Positions 22,139-35,386 of a stretch of DNA of 64,000 nucleotides are shown here, in pieces. This DNA is from Epiperipatus broadwayi. Taxonomy: Eukaryota > Onychophora > Udeonychophora > Euonychophora > Peripatidae. Under the pieces are notes generated by a model. It was given only the letters and a program-made list of their open reading frames with translations, did not search any database and had not been told where the DNA came from. A program made the position numbers and the translations under genes. The DNA is taken from the NCBI GenBank assembly GCA_028023455.1, contig JAQFVV010006452.1:1294501-1358500 (forward strand), written 5' to 3'. Every line of letters starts with the position of its first letter. The stretch's first letter is position 1.

Positions 22139-23935
22139 TTAAAGTCTAAACTGTCCCCATGTCTGGTCCACCCACCAGCGTTGACCAGTGTATTTATCAA
22201 CCTTTTTAATTTTACACAGGATATTGAAGAATAGTTTATCAATGGGGTGGTCACAACTTTTATTGAATGTGACTCCACATCTGACTGACCAGATTGAAAA
22301 GTTTATAAACGTGGCAAGACGTATCAGTGCAATGTTTCCTGTTCCGAATGCTGGCTTGAGCATGATGTAGGCAGGGTCTGAATTGTTGGTTCTATTCAGT
22401 GCGAGATTATGTAGGTATGACCATGATCCGCAATAATCAAGAATATGGACCATGGATTCCTCCTGTTTCATGCATAAAGGGCAGAGTGTGTCGATATTAT
22501 ATCCCCTTTGATAACAAAGGAAGGCTGCAGTAGGGAGAGCCCCCAGGTTGACCTTCAGGAGAAAGTCAACAAACTTGGGACTTAGTTTGAGTAATTTTGT
22601 TATCTTTGAGAGTTGCAGTATTCCAATTGGAAGTACATTACCGGTTTTGGTTTTGCCCTCTGAAACCAATTGGTAGACTTGCCAGTAGGATAGTTTATTT
22701 TGGAATAGTAAACTTGATGTTCTAAAGTTTTGAACAGTGATAGACACTTGATGTTGGATCCAGAATTTATGCAGTTTAGGAGGGGGCTGATCGGTAGGAT
22801 CCACCTCTATTGGGAAAGGGCATTCCATCTGTAGGTTATCTTTAAAGATCTTATAGAGAACATTATGGGTTCTTTGGATATAGAAGACTTTGAGAGAATG
22901 GAGTCCAAGGCCATTGGGGAATTTTGGTTTTTGAAGCATGTTCAAACTGATGACAGGAGCTTTGCTCCCCTAGCACAATCTCCTGCGTAGGGTTTCGATT
23001 CATTTGGTAAATCTAATTGTTGGGGAGAAACCGGCAAGTAATATAAAATTTTGGGTAAAACCACTGAATTTAGGAGGGCTACCTTCCCAAACAGAGAAAG
23101 ATAAACCTTGGATAATGAAGTAATTAAGCCTTCAATCTTGTTGATTAGGGAATTTTCCAGATCTCTCCTCATGATGGAAGGGGGAGAGGCCAGATGAAAC
23201 CCAAGAAATTTTTGGGGGGAGGCCTCAAACCAGCCAGAGATCTTCTTGCCAGTGAGAATCATCCAGATAGCCAACTTCTCTCTGTTAATGCTGAGACTGA
23301 ATTCGCTTGCAAACTGGTCCAAGAGTTTTTTGAGCCCCACCAACTCACTCTGGGATGGAAGGAATACTACCACATCATCCATATATGAGATGCGGTGTAT
23401 GTTCTCCTTCAGCATAGGTATTGCAATTCCAGGGAAAGATGCCTCTATGTGTAACAGCAGCAGGTTGATGTAGGCTGCAAAGAGGAGAGCACTCAGAGGT
23501 GAGCCCTGTGGGATGGAAATACAGGGCCAAAATCCTGGGGCAACTCTGCCATCCAAAGAGAGAAATATCTCATGATTTTGCAGGAGGTTCTCTATTATTT
23601 GGAGGTAAGCTGCAGGTACTTGGAGCCCCTCCAGTACACTGAGTAACACATCGATCTTGACACAGTCAAAGGCCCCAGCAAAGTCAAGTTGAATTGTGAC
23701 TGGTCTGGGGTTTCTTTTTTTATGAACATAGTCAACCAGAAGATGAAATCGGCTGACGGCATCGGCAGTCGAGCTCCCTCTCTTGGCGAATTGATAAGAT
23801 GAAAGATGACTAATGATGTTATCTTGTATATCCTCTTTGATGAGGCTTTCTATTGACTTGGTCAGTAAAGGAAGCATTGAGATCGGACGGAGATTCTCCA
23901 AGAGACATTAATAATGGAAATCCCCATCTCATCTT
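22139..23935 (-). pseudogene. Non-LTR retrotransposon reverse transcriptase, frameshifted
   Basis: The best-preserved protein-coding remnant. The upstream piece (23901-22942) carries RT blocks in order: LRPISMLPLLTKSIESLI, QFAKRGSSTADAVSRFHLLV, the catalytic block QLDFAGAFDCV, IPQGSPLSALLFAAYINLLL, the catalytic YMDD (in HRISYMDDVVVF), KFLGFHLASP and a thumb region to LPKILYYLPVSPQQL. A frame change near 22960-23010 leads into the downstream piece (22945-22139), which continues with ISLNMLQKPKFPNGLGLHSL and ends with a Cys/His cluster CPLCMKQEESMVHILDYC (CX2C-X7-H-X4-C), as found C-terminally in several L1-type elements. The start is missing: stops and a frame change lie upstream of 23901. 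G+C is visibly higher than in the flanks, so insertion is fairly recent. Clade not determined. Confidence 0.85.
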
Positions 23936-24530
23936 TCATTTGAATTAGATGTTAATTATTTTATCCAAAACAAAATTTTAAAAAGATAAAATAAAAAGGT
24001 CAAATGACTATTTTGACATGTTTTGTTTTTATTGTTTTATTTTTAAAAAATCTTATAAATTTGCTGTTACTGTTATTTACTGAGGCAATTAGAAATCTGT
24101 TATAATCTAAATGGTGTATCTTTTCTTTAATAATGTGTGGATAGGATTTTAATGCAAATAAAATTTATTTCACTATCAGTATCAGCAACAAGATGGAATA
24201 AGCTATTATGCAGACATAATGGAGTTGACTGGGATAGCACATCTCTATACAAATATTTTGTAAAAGAAGCTTATTAAAAGCAATGATATCAAGTTAATCA
24301 TTTGCTAATTCTACATCTTTTAATATTATCTCTTCTATGTTTTATATTGTCTAAATTAATTAACTGCCAACAACTGCTGATTATCCATCCATTAACTACC
24401 CAGATGATAATAGGTGTGATAAAACTATAGCTTCCATGCTATAATAATAATGTCAAATTACATTCACCTGAAAACATAAAAACATTATTTGTAACTTTCA
24501 ACCTGAAAACTTGATTTTATTGCACAGATA
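23936..24530. other. AT-rich stretch, no gene seen
   Basis: No feature recognised; composition drops back to AT-rich directly after the reverse-transcriptase remnant. Confidence 0.5.
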
Positions 24531-24735
24531 TTATCATTATTGGGATCATTATTTTTGACTGTTATTAAGCCACTACAGGATTCTCTGAGTTTATTCCAGT
24601 TACTCCAATCCAAAGCCTTTTTTCTTCATATCATATTAACAAACTTTTTTATCTTATTTATTCGCATCACTTGTGGTCTTTTTTAAGGACTTTTACAGTC
24701 TCTTTGGATTCCATTTAAGACTTCAATATATATAT
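24531..24735 (-). pseudogene. RTE-like 3' end fragment, strongly diverged
   Basis: The plus strand reads cattattgggatcattatttt, ccactacaggattctctgag, catcacttgtggtctttttt, aggacttttacagtctcttt, ggattccatttaagacttca. These align with the 3' end of the RTE copy at 57.85-58.05 kb (ccactgcaggatgaaggtct, catctcacatgtagtctctt, gggtcttttacaatctcttg). A 5'-truncated, old copy in the same orientation as the 4.6 and 57.8 kb pieces. Confidence 0.7.
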
Positions 24736-24979
24736 TGAATTAAATATTTATGGATTGTTATTATAATAAAAAATAGAAATGAGATTATATTTATGTAAAC
24801 AGAGATAACATGTTTGGCTTTTGATATTGCCAAGAAATTATCAATTACTACTAATTAAACAATTCAAAACAAAGCAAAACTCTCCATATAGTAGAGCCAT
24901 CTTATGCTAACAAGAGCAATCAATGGATGCCAGAAGGCTTGTGCATAAAATCCCTATCTAGTGCCTACTCATCCTATAT

Positions 24980-25021
24980 CCCCAGAGTAGTTTCTGGCTG
25001 TGGCCTTCATCAGTAAGGAGC
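24980..25021 (-). ncRNA. Hammerhead motif, helix III mutated (family A)
   Basis: On the minus strand: stem I arm ctcctta, CTGATGA, helix II GGC/GCC with loop CACA, GAAA, then ACTACT where the other arm has self-complementary ACTAGT, C and stem I arm tggggata. The G-to-C change removes one of the two helix III pairs. Confidence 0.6.
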
Positions 25022-25439
25022 CTTGGATCTGAGAGCACTACACCTAGATCTTTGGATCTAATGCAACCCTCCAGCAGCCACCTTTTAACTCTATTTAACT
25101 ACAAAACCATGAGAATGAAATTGAAAACACAATTAATATTTTCAATCCAAGCTCAATAAAATGATAGTGATCATGCGATGTTTAGTGGTTTAACACCAAT
25201 CCTGCCTAATAGGATAGTGGTGGCTATGGTTGTTAAAGAGCCAAAGACATCAAAATGTATGGGTTCTGAATTGAGTTCAGACTCATATGACTATATAAGC
25301 TATTGAGCTTGGATTGAAAATATTAATTGCATTTTCAATTTCATTCTCATAGTTTTGTAGTTAAATAGAGTTAAAAGGTGGCTGCTGGAGGGTTGCATTA
25401 GATCCTAAGATCTAGGTGCAGTGCTCTCAGATCCAAGGC

Positions 25440-25481
25440 TCCTCACTGATGAAGGCCACAAGCCAGAAACTAGTCTGGGGA
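25440..25481 (+). ncRNA. Hammerhead ribozyme, intact core (family A)
   Basis: Stem I tcctca/tgggga (25440-25445 with 25476-25481; six pairs, one G-U), CTGATGA (25446-25452), helix II GGC/GCC (25454-25456 with 25462-25464) with loop CACAA and an A-A mismatch at the first position, GAAA (25466-25469), palindromic ACTAGT (25469-25474), C at the cleavage position (25475). Helix III is only two pairs as a monomer, so activity would probably need a dimer, as known for minimal type I hammerheads with short helix III. Confidence 0.7.
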
Positions 25482-25670
25482 TATTGTATGAGTAGGCACT
25501 AGATAGGGATTTTATGCACAAGCCTTCTGGCATCCATTGATTGCTCTTGTTGGCACAAGATGGCACTACTATATGGAGAGTTTTACTTTGTTTTGAATTG
25601 TTTAATAACAATTATGTGCTAGTATGAGATAGTGATCATGTGATGTTTAGTGGTTTAATTACTACTACTT

Positions 25671-25792
25671 GATAATCTTCAGGCTAAACAAGTTTTCTTA
25701 TTAAACCATAATAGCTCTTCAATAAAAAAAACTAACAGACCTTTTATAGATTAATGAGAAAACTTGTTTAGCTTCAAAGATTGTCAATTAGT
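25671..25792. repeat. Small inverted repeat
   Basis: 25671-25704 (gataatcttcaggctaaaca...) and about 25749-25787 (...tgtttagcttcaaagattgtc) are imperfect inverted copies around a ~45 bp loop. It sits between the family A element and the long TA array. Origin unknown. Confidence 0.5.
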
Positions 25793-25801
25793 AATAATAA
25801 T

Positions 25802-27480
<1,679 letters not shown>

Positions 27481-27576
27481 ATCACTAGATGGAGCTTACC
27501 AATAGCTCTAAACAAGCTTTATTTTTATAAGTGCTGAAAAAGAAACAATTCAAAATCTCTATTGTTACACCCCTAC

Positions 27577-27622
27577 CCACAGACCAATTGGTTTCAAGTT
27601 TATGGCTCACCTTAGTGAAGGG
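27577..27622 (-). ncRNA. Hammerhead motif, mutated core (family E)
   Basis: On the minus strand: ccttca, CTAAGGT (expected CTGANGA, so two core changes), a degraded helix II, intact GAAA, palindromic ACCAATTGGT as helix III, C, then tgtggg. Predicted inactive. Confidence 0.6.
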
Positions 27623-28204
27623 CTGGGACTCTAGAAACTAGATCTAAAATACTAACTCAAAAGTCAGCACTTAGCAAACATGTTTCTATAAATTTGAAAG
27701 TCTGAACTTTTCCGACATGTAAATGTCTTCAGATCCAGCTTTGCAAACTAGATAGCTATATGGGTCTGAATTCAGCTCAGTTTCACCATATAGTAATAGC
27801 CTCTGCAATATAGCATCACAAAACCATCAAAGGTACATTTATAATAATTAATAAAACAAGTTATAAATTTCCTAACTTGCTTTTAAGCTTGCATTTAAAT
27901 GATCACTAGATGGAGTTTACCAATAGCTCTAAACAAGCTTAAAAGCAAGTTACGAAATTTATAACTTGTTTTATTAATTATTATAAGTGTACGTTTGATG
28001 ACTTTTGTGATGCTATATTACAGAGGCTATTACTATATGGTGAAACTGAGCTGAATTCAGAGCCACATAGCTATCTGGTTTGCAAAGCTGGATTTGAAGA
28101 CATTTACATGTCGCAAAAGTTCAGACTTTTAAATTGATAGAAATGTGTTTTATAAGTGCTGACTTTTGAGGTAGTATTTTAGATCTAGTTTCTAGAGGCC
28201 CAGC

Positions 28205-28250
28205 CCTTCACTGAGGTGAGCCATAAGCTCAAAACCAATTGGTCTAGAGG
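28205..28250 (+). ncRNA. Hammerhead motif, mutated core (family E)
   Basis: ccttca (28205-28210), CTGAGGT (28211-28217; last core A is T), helix II GAGC/GCTC (28218-28221 with 28227-28230), AAAA instead of GAAA (28231-28234), ACCAATTGGT (28234-28243), C (28244). Complementary losses in the two arms (core here, helix II in the left arm) show independent decay. Confidence 0.6.
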
Positions 28251-28400
28251 TAGGGGTGTAACAATAAAGATTTTGAATTTTTTCTCTTTCGGCACTTATA
28301 AAAATAAAGCTTGTTTAGAGCTATTGGTAAGCTCCATCTAGTGATCATTTAAATGCAAGCTTAAAAGCAAGTTACGAAATTTATAACTTATTTTATTAAT

Positions 28401-31400
28401 TATATATATATATATAGTGAGCATTAGGTCTTAAGTATAAGAATTTACAAATTATCTTTATGGCAATATATTTTACCATACTTTGATAATATAATTTTGT
28501 ATTTAAATTAATAATTTCATGTTTATAATTGGGGGAAAAACAAGGAAACAAGCTAAACATATTTACTTGAAATTTTATATGTATGATTTTGAGTATTTAT
28601 TTATAAATATTTATGCAAAGATAATATTTTGTTTTTGGTTTATTCATGTATCATTCATAACATGGCTAGATACATAGGTAAAAATTATACAACATATGAA
28701 ATAAATAAAACATATTAATTCATAATCAAACAGCCTAATAAATATCATTTCATTTTCTTATTAACTTTTTTATTCATTGTGTTTATTATATTAATATTTT
28801 TAATTTTATTAATTAAAATTGGTTATTTTAATTATTCATAGTCTATTTATTATTCTATATTTTAATATAAGCTTCAAGAACCTCTATATAATTTATTTGC
28901 TTGTTAATACTAGCTAGCCAAATATTGAATAAATACCTATATATTTTAATAATTTATTGTATTATTGTAGCATTTCATCAATTAGATTTTATTGATTACA
29001 ATAAATAATTAGTAAAAGTTGATCTAATGTTTTATTAAACTTCAATTGATTAAGCTAATATATTTAATTTAAACCAATATAAATTGGTGCTCAACATTAT
29101 TTAAATTTTTATAACTTACATTTATTTAATCAATAGTTTGTAAACACTTCATGCTAGCACAATTTGATATTTCAACTGGATCTTAACAAAATTATTTATT
29201 TTATTTTATAAATATATTTATACCTTTAGAAATTTTTATATTTGAAAGTGTTATACCATTTATTTATTAATCACTGGTTGAATTGAATCACTTACCCAAA
29301 ATAATAATAGTTTATTGATTGCATTACAAAATTGGCATTTGAACAGGATGGGTTATTATTTGCCTAATAATATTCGATATATTCTAATTGTTATCATTAC
29401 TATATATATATATTAATAGTATAATGTCTAGGGGTGAACCTGGGGTGATGGAAAAATCATCATCATCAAAAATTTAAATATAAAATTAAATGCAAATGAA
29501 TGTCATGAGGAATAAGCCTGAGATTATAAGTTTAAACAGAATTACAGAGAATAATAATCATTCATCATCGAGAATAATCAACCATAAAAATAAATCAACA
29601 GTCAATCTTGCGATTGGATTTGAAATGGGTCTACTATACATCAGGCTAATTATTTACCCCTTGCCAAATGAAGAGCAGCAATACAACATAATTTGGATGC
29701 ACAAACTTAAGTGCTAATCTATCAGAATATAACAAAGAAAATAATTCTGGAATACAGAAACATGCTTGTTAACCTCAATGCCCTGGCCATTTACTACCAT
29801 TAATGTATTGGCCAATTAAAAACTAAATTTCTAAAGAAATAATAAATCAAATGAAATATAGGGCATGGACTTTAAAGGATATTCCTTTGTGCTAATCGAG
29901 GATCATCTGGGTGTCCAAAAAACACTAAATGTAAACCTCTTTTATATAATAGACTGTTGTGCATGAATCCAGATTAGTTAGCAAAAGCTCTATAACTGTT
30001 GTTGTGAGCAAGAGATATAATACAAACATATAATATTCTAAAACTATTTTAAAGATTGAGTAAATTCACTGGAATAACTTTAATGATGAAATATCAATTT
30101 TTTAATAACAATTCAATTAAAATGAAATGTAAGGTCTGCTGAGTATGCTATAAATATAATTTTGGCAATCTGATTTTGATTAATGCAAAAAGAAATAAGC
30201 TATCACATTGTGATTTACAAATATCTCTAAAGGTTTACATAAAACACCTATATATCTGCACAGAGACATCATTGTATAATATAAAATGAACATATTTGAA
30301 TTGTCATAAACCTACAACTGAAATTCATTTTTATAATATATAATAATTAATTTAACAATTCACACATATTTTTAGATGTTTACATGACACTAATTTATAT
30401 AATGCTATATAAAACATATGATTCATAAATAATGATCAATTTAATATATGTTTGGGTACCCATTCAGATGTGAACACACATAGATAATTATTTCTTAATA
30501 ATATTTTATTAGTTAATAAATAAGCTTATTAAACCATATTATATTTTCACCACACATAATACATTCAGTGCCAAAAAACATAAAATGCACATATATGTGT
30601 GTATATAAAAAATATAAACAATCTGAATTAAAACTATTAATTAACCGTTTTTTTATGGTAAGTAAAAATTTTTCTTTAATTAAAAAAAACTATTATCATT
30701 TGAAAACTTTCATTTGAAATTCAAGTTCTTGTGGCCTCATTTTTAAAAAAATTCTTGGAGTTTTTCTATCTCTTGTTTTTAAAACAATAATGGGAACAAA
30801 TAATATTCTAGGCACAAAAGTCTTTTTTTTTACTTGTTTTATTTTTAGTTGACAAAATTTATTTATTTTTAAAAACTTGCAATTTTAACTGTCATTTTCA
30901 AGAAATTATTTAAAATAATATTGTTTTCAATATATAACACATTCTACTTACCAGCTGTACTTTAAATATATGATGCAGTATCTTTATTTGTGTTTCTCTG
31001 CATAGAGATAAAACAGTATACATATAAACTACTTCAGCAAACTGATTGAATCTTTAGGTGAAGTTTTTTTAATGTTAGACTGGCTTATTGTCATCTTTGG
31101 GAAAGATATATTCTGGTAACTGATGGCATACATACAGTAAGCTCCATTTAGTCTAAGATTTGATATACTTCAGGCATACTGGATAGTATACAATATATAT
31201 GGGCTAATGAGCCACAGAAAATCTTGTCCTGGCTTCCATGTGAATTAAAACTCCTCCAATATTGCACTAACAATAGCTGGATACACTGTCCCTTGCCTTC
31301 AGTTATAACTTCATAGTAGTAGTAAACTTATCATAATCTGTTAAACTCTCTTCTAGTCTTTTTTCCAATCTTTTTATAGTCAGGGTGAAATTTTAAAAAC

Positions 31401-31835
31401 CACAACTGTTAAAAGTAAGTTTTCTTTATCTTGATTGAAAAAAAATAATGACTCTTTTCAATTCATCTTAATTCTTTCAAAAACAACTTTGGATGATTTT
31501 TATCAAAATATTTTATACAAGTTTAATTAAAATGTAATCCAGTCAAAATAAATAGTGGAATCTTATAATTACCAGTATATCTATTGTCACAGAAAACATG
31601 CTTGTTTTAATTTCAAAAGAATTAATAAAATTTTAATTAGTCCTTTTTAAATGTTTAATTTATATTTTTTTTAATTAAAATTATTTAATTCTTAACTTTT
31701 TTCAATTGCATTTAATATTTAATTCTTAACTTTTTTCAATTGCATTTAATATTTAATTCTTAATTGTTATTCCAGTGTAATGTAGAAAATATCTATAAAA
31801 ATATTTGTTTAGGTTTATTTCTACTTTTTCTTTCA

Positions 31836-31838
<3 letters not shown>
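28401..31838. other. Long AT-rich stretch, no gene seen
   Basis: About 3.4 kb. Contains a TA run (28404-28416) and a direct duplication of about 40 bp (cttaacttttttcaattgca, around 31692 and 31726). The open frame at about 29490-29717 reads MNVMRNKPEIISLNRITENN... and matches no family I know; it has no intron-exon or promoter support. Confidence 0.5.
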
Positions 31839-31890
<52 letters not shown>

Positions 31891-31904
31891 AATATATATA
31901 TATG

Positions 31905-31937
<33 letters not shown>
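31839..31937. repeat. Compound (TA)n microsatellite
   Basis: TA arrays interrupted by ataaata and gataa. Confidence 0.95.
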
Positions 31938-31939
<2 letters not shown>

Positions 31940-32212
31940 TGGTTTATTGAGTATGTGAAATACTCTCAATCAAAAGCACAAGATAGTCTTTAAAAATATA
32001 ACAGACCATCTTATCCTTTTTACTTACATTTATATAGGCCAATCTTATGTACTTTGGAATGACAGCATGAAGATATTAAATTAATCATATTTCTTCTTTT
32101 AAAGCTATATTTTATCTACTGACATTCACAAAATGTTTCAATTTATTGCATGTCAATATTAGATGAAATTTGCCTATATAAATGAATATATTTATATATG
32201 TGTGTGTGATCA

Positions 32213-32873
32213 CTAGATGGAGCTTTACCAGTAGCTCCTAATGAGCTTTTGTTTACATAAATGCTGAGAGCCAACTAGCTTGAAACCAGCTGGTCTGGAG
32301 GTGGAGACAACGAAAGACATATTGAATTCTATCTCTCTCAGTGTTTATGTAAACAAAAACTTGTTAGGAGCTATTGCTAAAGCTCCATCTAGTGATCATA
32401 AAATGCAAGCTAAAAGCAAGTTACAAAATTTATAACTTGCTTTGTTTATCATAAATGTACCCTTGAAGGTTTTTGCTATGATATATATTGCAGAGGCAGG
32501 CTTTTACTATATTGTGAAACTGAACTGATTTCAGACCTATATAGCTGTCTAGTTTGTTTAGCTGGATTTGAAGATATTTACATATCTGCAAAATTCATGC
32601 TTTCAAACTGATAGACATGTTTCATAAGTGCTGATTTTAGAGTTAGTATTTAGATCTAGTTTCTAGTCCCTACCCTTCACTGATGTAAGCCAACTAGCTT
32701 GAAACCAGCTGGTCTGAAGGTGGAGACAATGAAAGAAATATTGAATTCTATCTTTTTCAGCATTTATGTAAACAAAAGCTTGTTAGGAGCTATTGGTAAA
32801 GCTCCATCTAGTGATCATAAAATGCAAGCTAAAAGCAAGTTACAAAATTTATAACCTGTTTTGTTTATCATAT
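32213..32873 (+). mobile_element. Retrozyme-like tandem HHR element (family E, 419-bp unit)
   Basis: The ribozyme 3' half GAAACCAGCTGGTCTG occurs twice in direct orientation, with cleavage-position C at 32295 and 32714, exactly 419 bp apart. About 150 bp after each (32296-32450 and 32715-32870) are near-identical direct repeats, from tggagacaa to ttgtttatcat, like long terminal repeats around a unique centre (atgatatatattgcagaggc to ctgattttagagttagtatt). A short inverted end piece (32213-32262, cactagatggagctttacca) replaces the 5' half of the first ribozyme. Edges lie in TG/TA dinucleotide runs. No open frame. The layout fits animal retrozymes. Confidence 0.8.
32674..32720 (+). ncRNA. Hammerhead ribozyme, one core change (family E)
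   Basis: Stem I ccttca/tgaagg (32674-32679 with 32715-32720, six Watson-Crick pairs), CTGATGT (32680-32686), helix II AAGC/GCTT (32687-32690 with 32697-32700), GAAA (32701-32704), helix III ACC/GGT (32704-32706 with 32711-32713) around AGCT, C (32714). The only departure is U in place of the last core A (32686), shared with the 28.2 kb copy. Every helix is otherwise perfect, so the fold itself is secure, but activity is doubtful. Confidence 0.7.
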
Positions 32874-32879
32874 ATATAT

Positions 32880-35086
32880 ACAGAGAGAGTGGAAAAGCAA
32901 GGGGAAAGGAGGGAATTGAGATTAATTAATTTATAATCAGGAAAAATAATACAAAAATTATAAAGATGTAAGCAAAAAACTAATTTATTTCATTTGTAAC
33001 TGGATACTTAAGTTAAATATTTTTACAAAGAGTATTAAAATTATTTAAAAAGTAAAAATAAAGAAATTTAAATTTTTTTTTTTTTTAAAAATTATATATA
33101 TATATATACTTTTATGTAGTTTGTAAAATTGATTAAAATATTTACAAATAGTCACATTATTATTGGTTTCAGTGGATTCGCAACATTAAGTAAATGTAAA
33201 AATCATTAAATTTATCAATAAAAAAAGTAGTAATCAATAATTTTGAAAAATATTGATTGATAATTCTATAAATGGAAGATATGAAAATAAAATATAGTAT
33301 ATCTAAATCTTCTGTTAATGTTATTTGTCTATTCATAGATTAATACATTAATATATAAAAAGATAAGTATTGATATCTAGCCACATCTATTTCTACATTT
33401 TGCCTTAGACTATTATTATGGAAGCTTAAAAACTGACTGGAAAAAACATATATTTCAAATACTAAATAAAGATGGGGTAAATGATAATTTATTGTTTTTA
33501 TATCTTTAATTGATCACCCATCTCATTTTATTTGTTTCTAAATAGCACTTGTTCTAAATGTGTATGTATTCACAACGTGTAGTAATATTGGTTAAGCAAC
33601 ATTTTTTTAATCAGTCATTTGACTTTATTAGGAGGAGGAAACATTATCATAAAGTATGGATATTTTAATTGCAAGAGGAAAAAAACAAAATAGTATTATT
33701 AGTTTATTAAAGATGTTTTTAAAGATAAATGTATAGACCAATGTGTGACCCACAAATATATTCATTTATGGAACACGCTGGTCATTATTCTTTACATTTG
33801 ACTTTTTTTGCAATAATGTTTTTATAATAGTCAAGCAATATTTTTATTTTGCTGATAGAGGAACCTCTCAAACCATAACACAAGATAGCAACTTTTATAA
33901 AGATAAGAGCAGCCATTTTATCTTTAACCTAACTTTCCACTTATATAGGCCAATCTGAAGCATCTTGATTTGGGAGTGTGAAGCTGTTGCTCTCTCCACT
34001 GTTTAAGTTTACGAATATTATTATTTCAATTGTTTTAATCACTAATCCACTGGGTATGCACAACATAGATAGTTTCTATAAGACAGTCCATTATTAGACA
34101 TTTTTTAGAATCTTTCTATATTCATCATAGATTGAAGACTTTATAAATAGGTCCACCAATATATATTTACAAGGCTGCTTGATTAATGATTAACTTTTGT
34201 AAAATATTTTTGTGAAGACTGTATAAGACAGAAAGATCCCATTATTTGTATATCCAATACTTTATTTTTGTATATTGGCTTTATTTAAGCAAAATATGAA
34301 ATATACATATATTTAGATTTAAGATTAAATATTCAAAAAAGATTTTGCATATCAATAAAAAAAATTTCACAAGACATTGAATAGTGTAAAAGCAGTTATT
34401 TTCTGACTTCCACATTGTAATTTTGTTTATTTTTAATAATGCAACCATAATTATGATTCTGGAAAATTGTGCATAAATTTTAATCAAGAATAAATTTTGT
34501 GCCTTTTATTTAATTAATACTTGATTATTTCCATTGTTTAAAGTAATTAAAAAAATAATCAGTTTTTGTTTTTTAACTTTTATTAAATAAGCTTGTCAGG
34601 TAAAACATAACAGCAGAAAAAAATTTCAATTAATCTGATTATCAGCTGTGGATGGAATGGATTGATTCTTCATGCGATTTTTTGTTGAAATATGATTTGG
34701 TCTGCTGCACATTTGATGATGAGCAAAGTTTCGTATTTAAGATTTAAAAAATTCAAATTTAAGTAATTCTAATTAACTTATCATATAGTTGGTGATCTTA
34801 AATGATTGAAGTGTAAACAGTGAATTCACTGTCATTTACCAGGAAATTGAAGAAACCATTTTTAAGTTTATAATTTATTTAAAGTGTATCTTTTGTTTGT
34901 TCCATAAAAATATATCTTATAGAATTAAAAATATCTATTAAAATGTAAGTCTTCATGTAATTATATAAATATAAAAATGTCATTTGATAATGTTGTAGTC
35001 TCAATTAAATGTTTTTTTTTTGTTTAAAGATAAAGCTCCATTAATATACACACAAAATATCAAATGCCCAAAACTAAACTCATCAG
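32880..35086. other. AT-rich stretch, no gene seen
   Basis: No gene. The piece at 33885-33995 (...acttatataggccaatctga...) resembles 31990-32075 (...catttatataggccaatctt...), a diverged dispersed repeat of unknown type. Short poly-T and TA runs otherwise. Confidence 0.45.
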
Positions 35087-35099
35087 TATAATAAACTAA

Positions 35100-35373
35100 A
35101 ATAGGCAAAACTCTCCATACAGTAGTGCCACTCAATGCCAACCAGAGTAATCAATGGATGCTAGAAGGCTTATGCATAAAATCCCTATCTAGTGCCTACT
35201 CATCCAATATCCCCAGATTAGTTTCTGGCTTGTAGCCTAGATAGGGATTTTATGCACAAGCCTTCTGGCATCCATTGATTACTCTGGTTGGCACTGAGTG
35301 GCACTACTGTATGGAAAGTTTTGCCTGTTTTAAGAACAGGAATGTGCTAGCATAAGAAATAGTGATCATGTGA
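35100..35373 (+). mobile_element. Family A HHR element, compact fold-back with TSD
   Basis: The target duplication tataataaactaa is at 35087-35099 and 35374-35386. Arms 35104-35193 and 35237-35325 are near-perfect inverted copies (caaaactctccatacagtag / ctactgtatggaaagttttg). The loop (35194-35236) keeps the minus-strand ribozyme half GCCAGAAACTAATCTGGGG. The right tail agtgatcatgtgat is the family terminus. The CUGANGA half is absent, so no complete ribozyme. Confidence 0.82.
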
Positions 35374-35386
35374 TATAATAAACTAA

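Larger units (their letters stand above)
24857..25656 (+). mobile_element. Family A HHR element, long fold-back with TSD
   Basis: Flanked by aattactacta (24843-24853 and 25657-25667; 14 bp if one mismatch is allowed). The left arm (24857 to about 25162) is the antisense of the right arm (about 25300-25612). The centre carries family A sequence with the gatcatgcgatgtttagtgg string. The right end gatcatgtgatgtttagtgg is the family terminus. Each arm has a hammerhead motif on opposite strands. No protein. The right arm lies downstream of a non-repeated internal part (25163-25300). Confidence 0.8.
27482..28350. repeat. Fold-back family E HHR element (~0.87 kb)
   Basis: Outer arms start and end with cactagatggagctta / taagctccatctagtg. 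The left arm (27485 to about 27905) and right arm (about 27940-28345) match along their length with shared landmarks: cagaccaattggtttcaa, tactaactcaaaagtcagca, atgtaaatgtcttcagatcc and ttataaatttc. The centre repeats the end piece cactagatggagtttaccaa (27903). A partial further repeat of the arm base (28346-28400) runs into a TA array. The layout is the same as at 15 kb. Confidence 0.85.

Noticed and set aside
22057-22278. Extra open frames overlapping the reverse transcriptase (22057-22278 minus, 22188-22370, 23194-23388 and 23246-23473 plus)
   Set aside because: They are shadows of the real minus-strand reading frame in the GC-richer element.
25405-25611. Open frames over family A elements (25405-25611 minus, 44218-44440 minus, 46835-47104 plus) as genes
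   Set aside because: They lie across ribozyme-bearing repeats, are not shared between copies and break in related copies.
32213-32873. A classical LTR retrotransposon with tiny LTRs
   Set aside because: No TG...CA ends, no primer-binding site or gag-pol, and the direct repeats begin at a ribozyme cleavage position.
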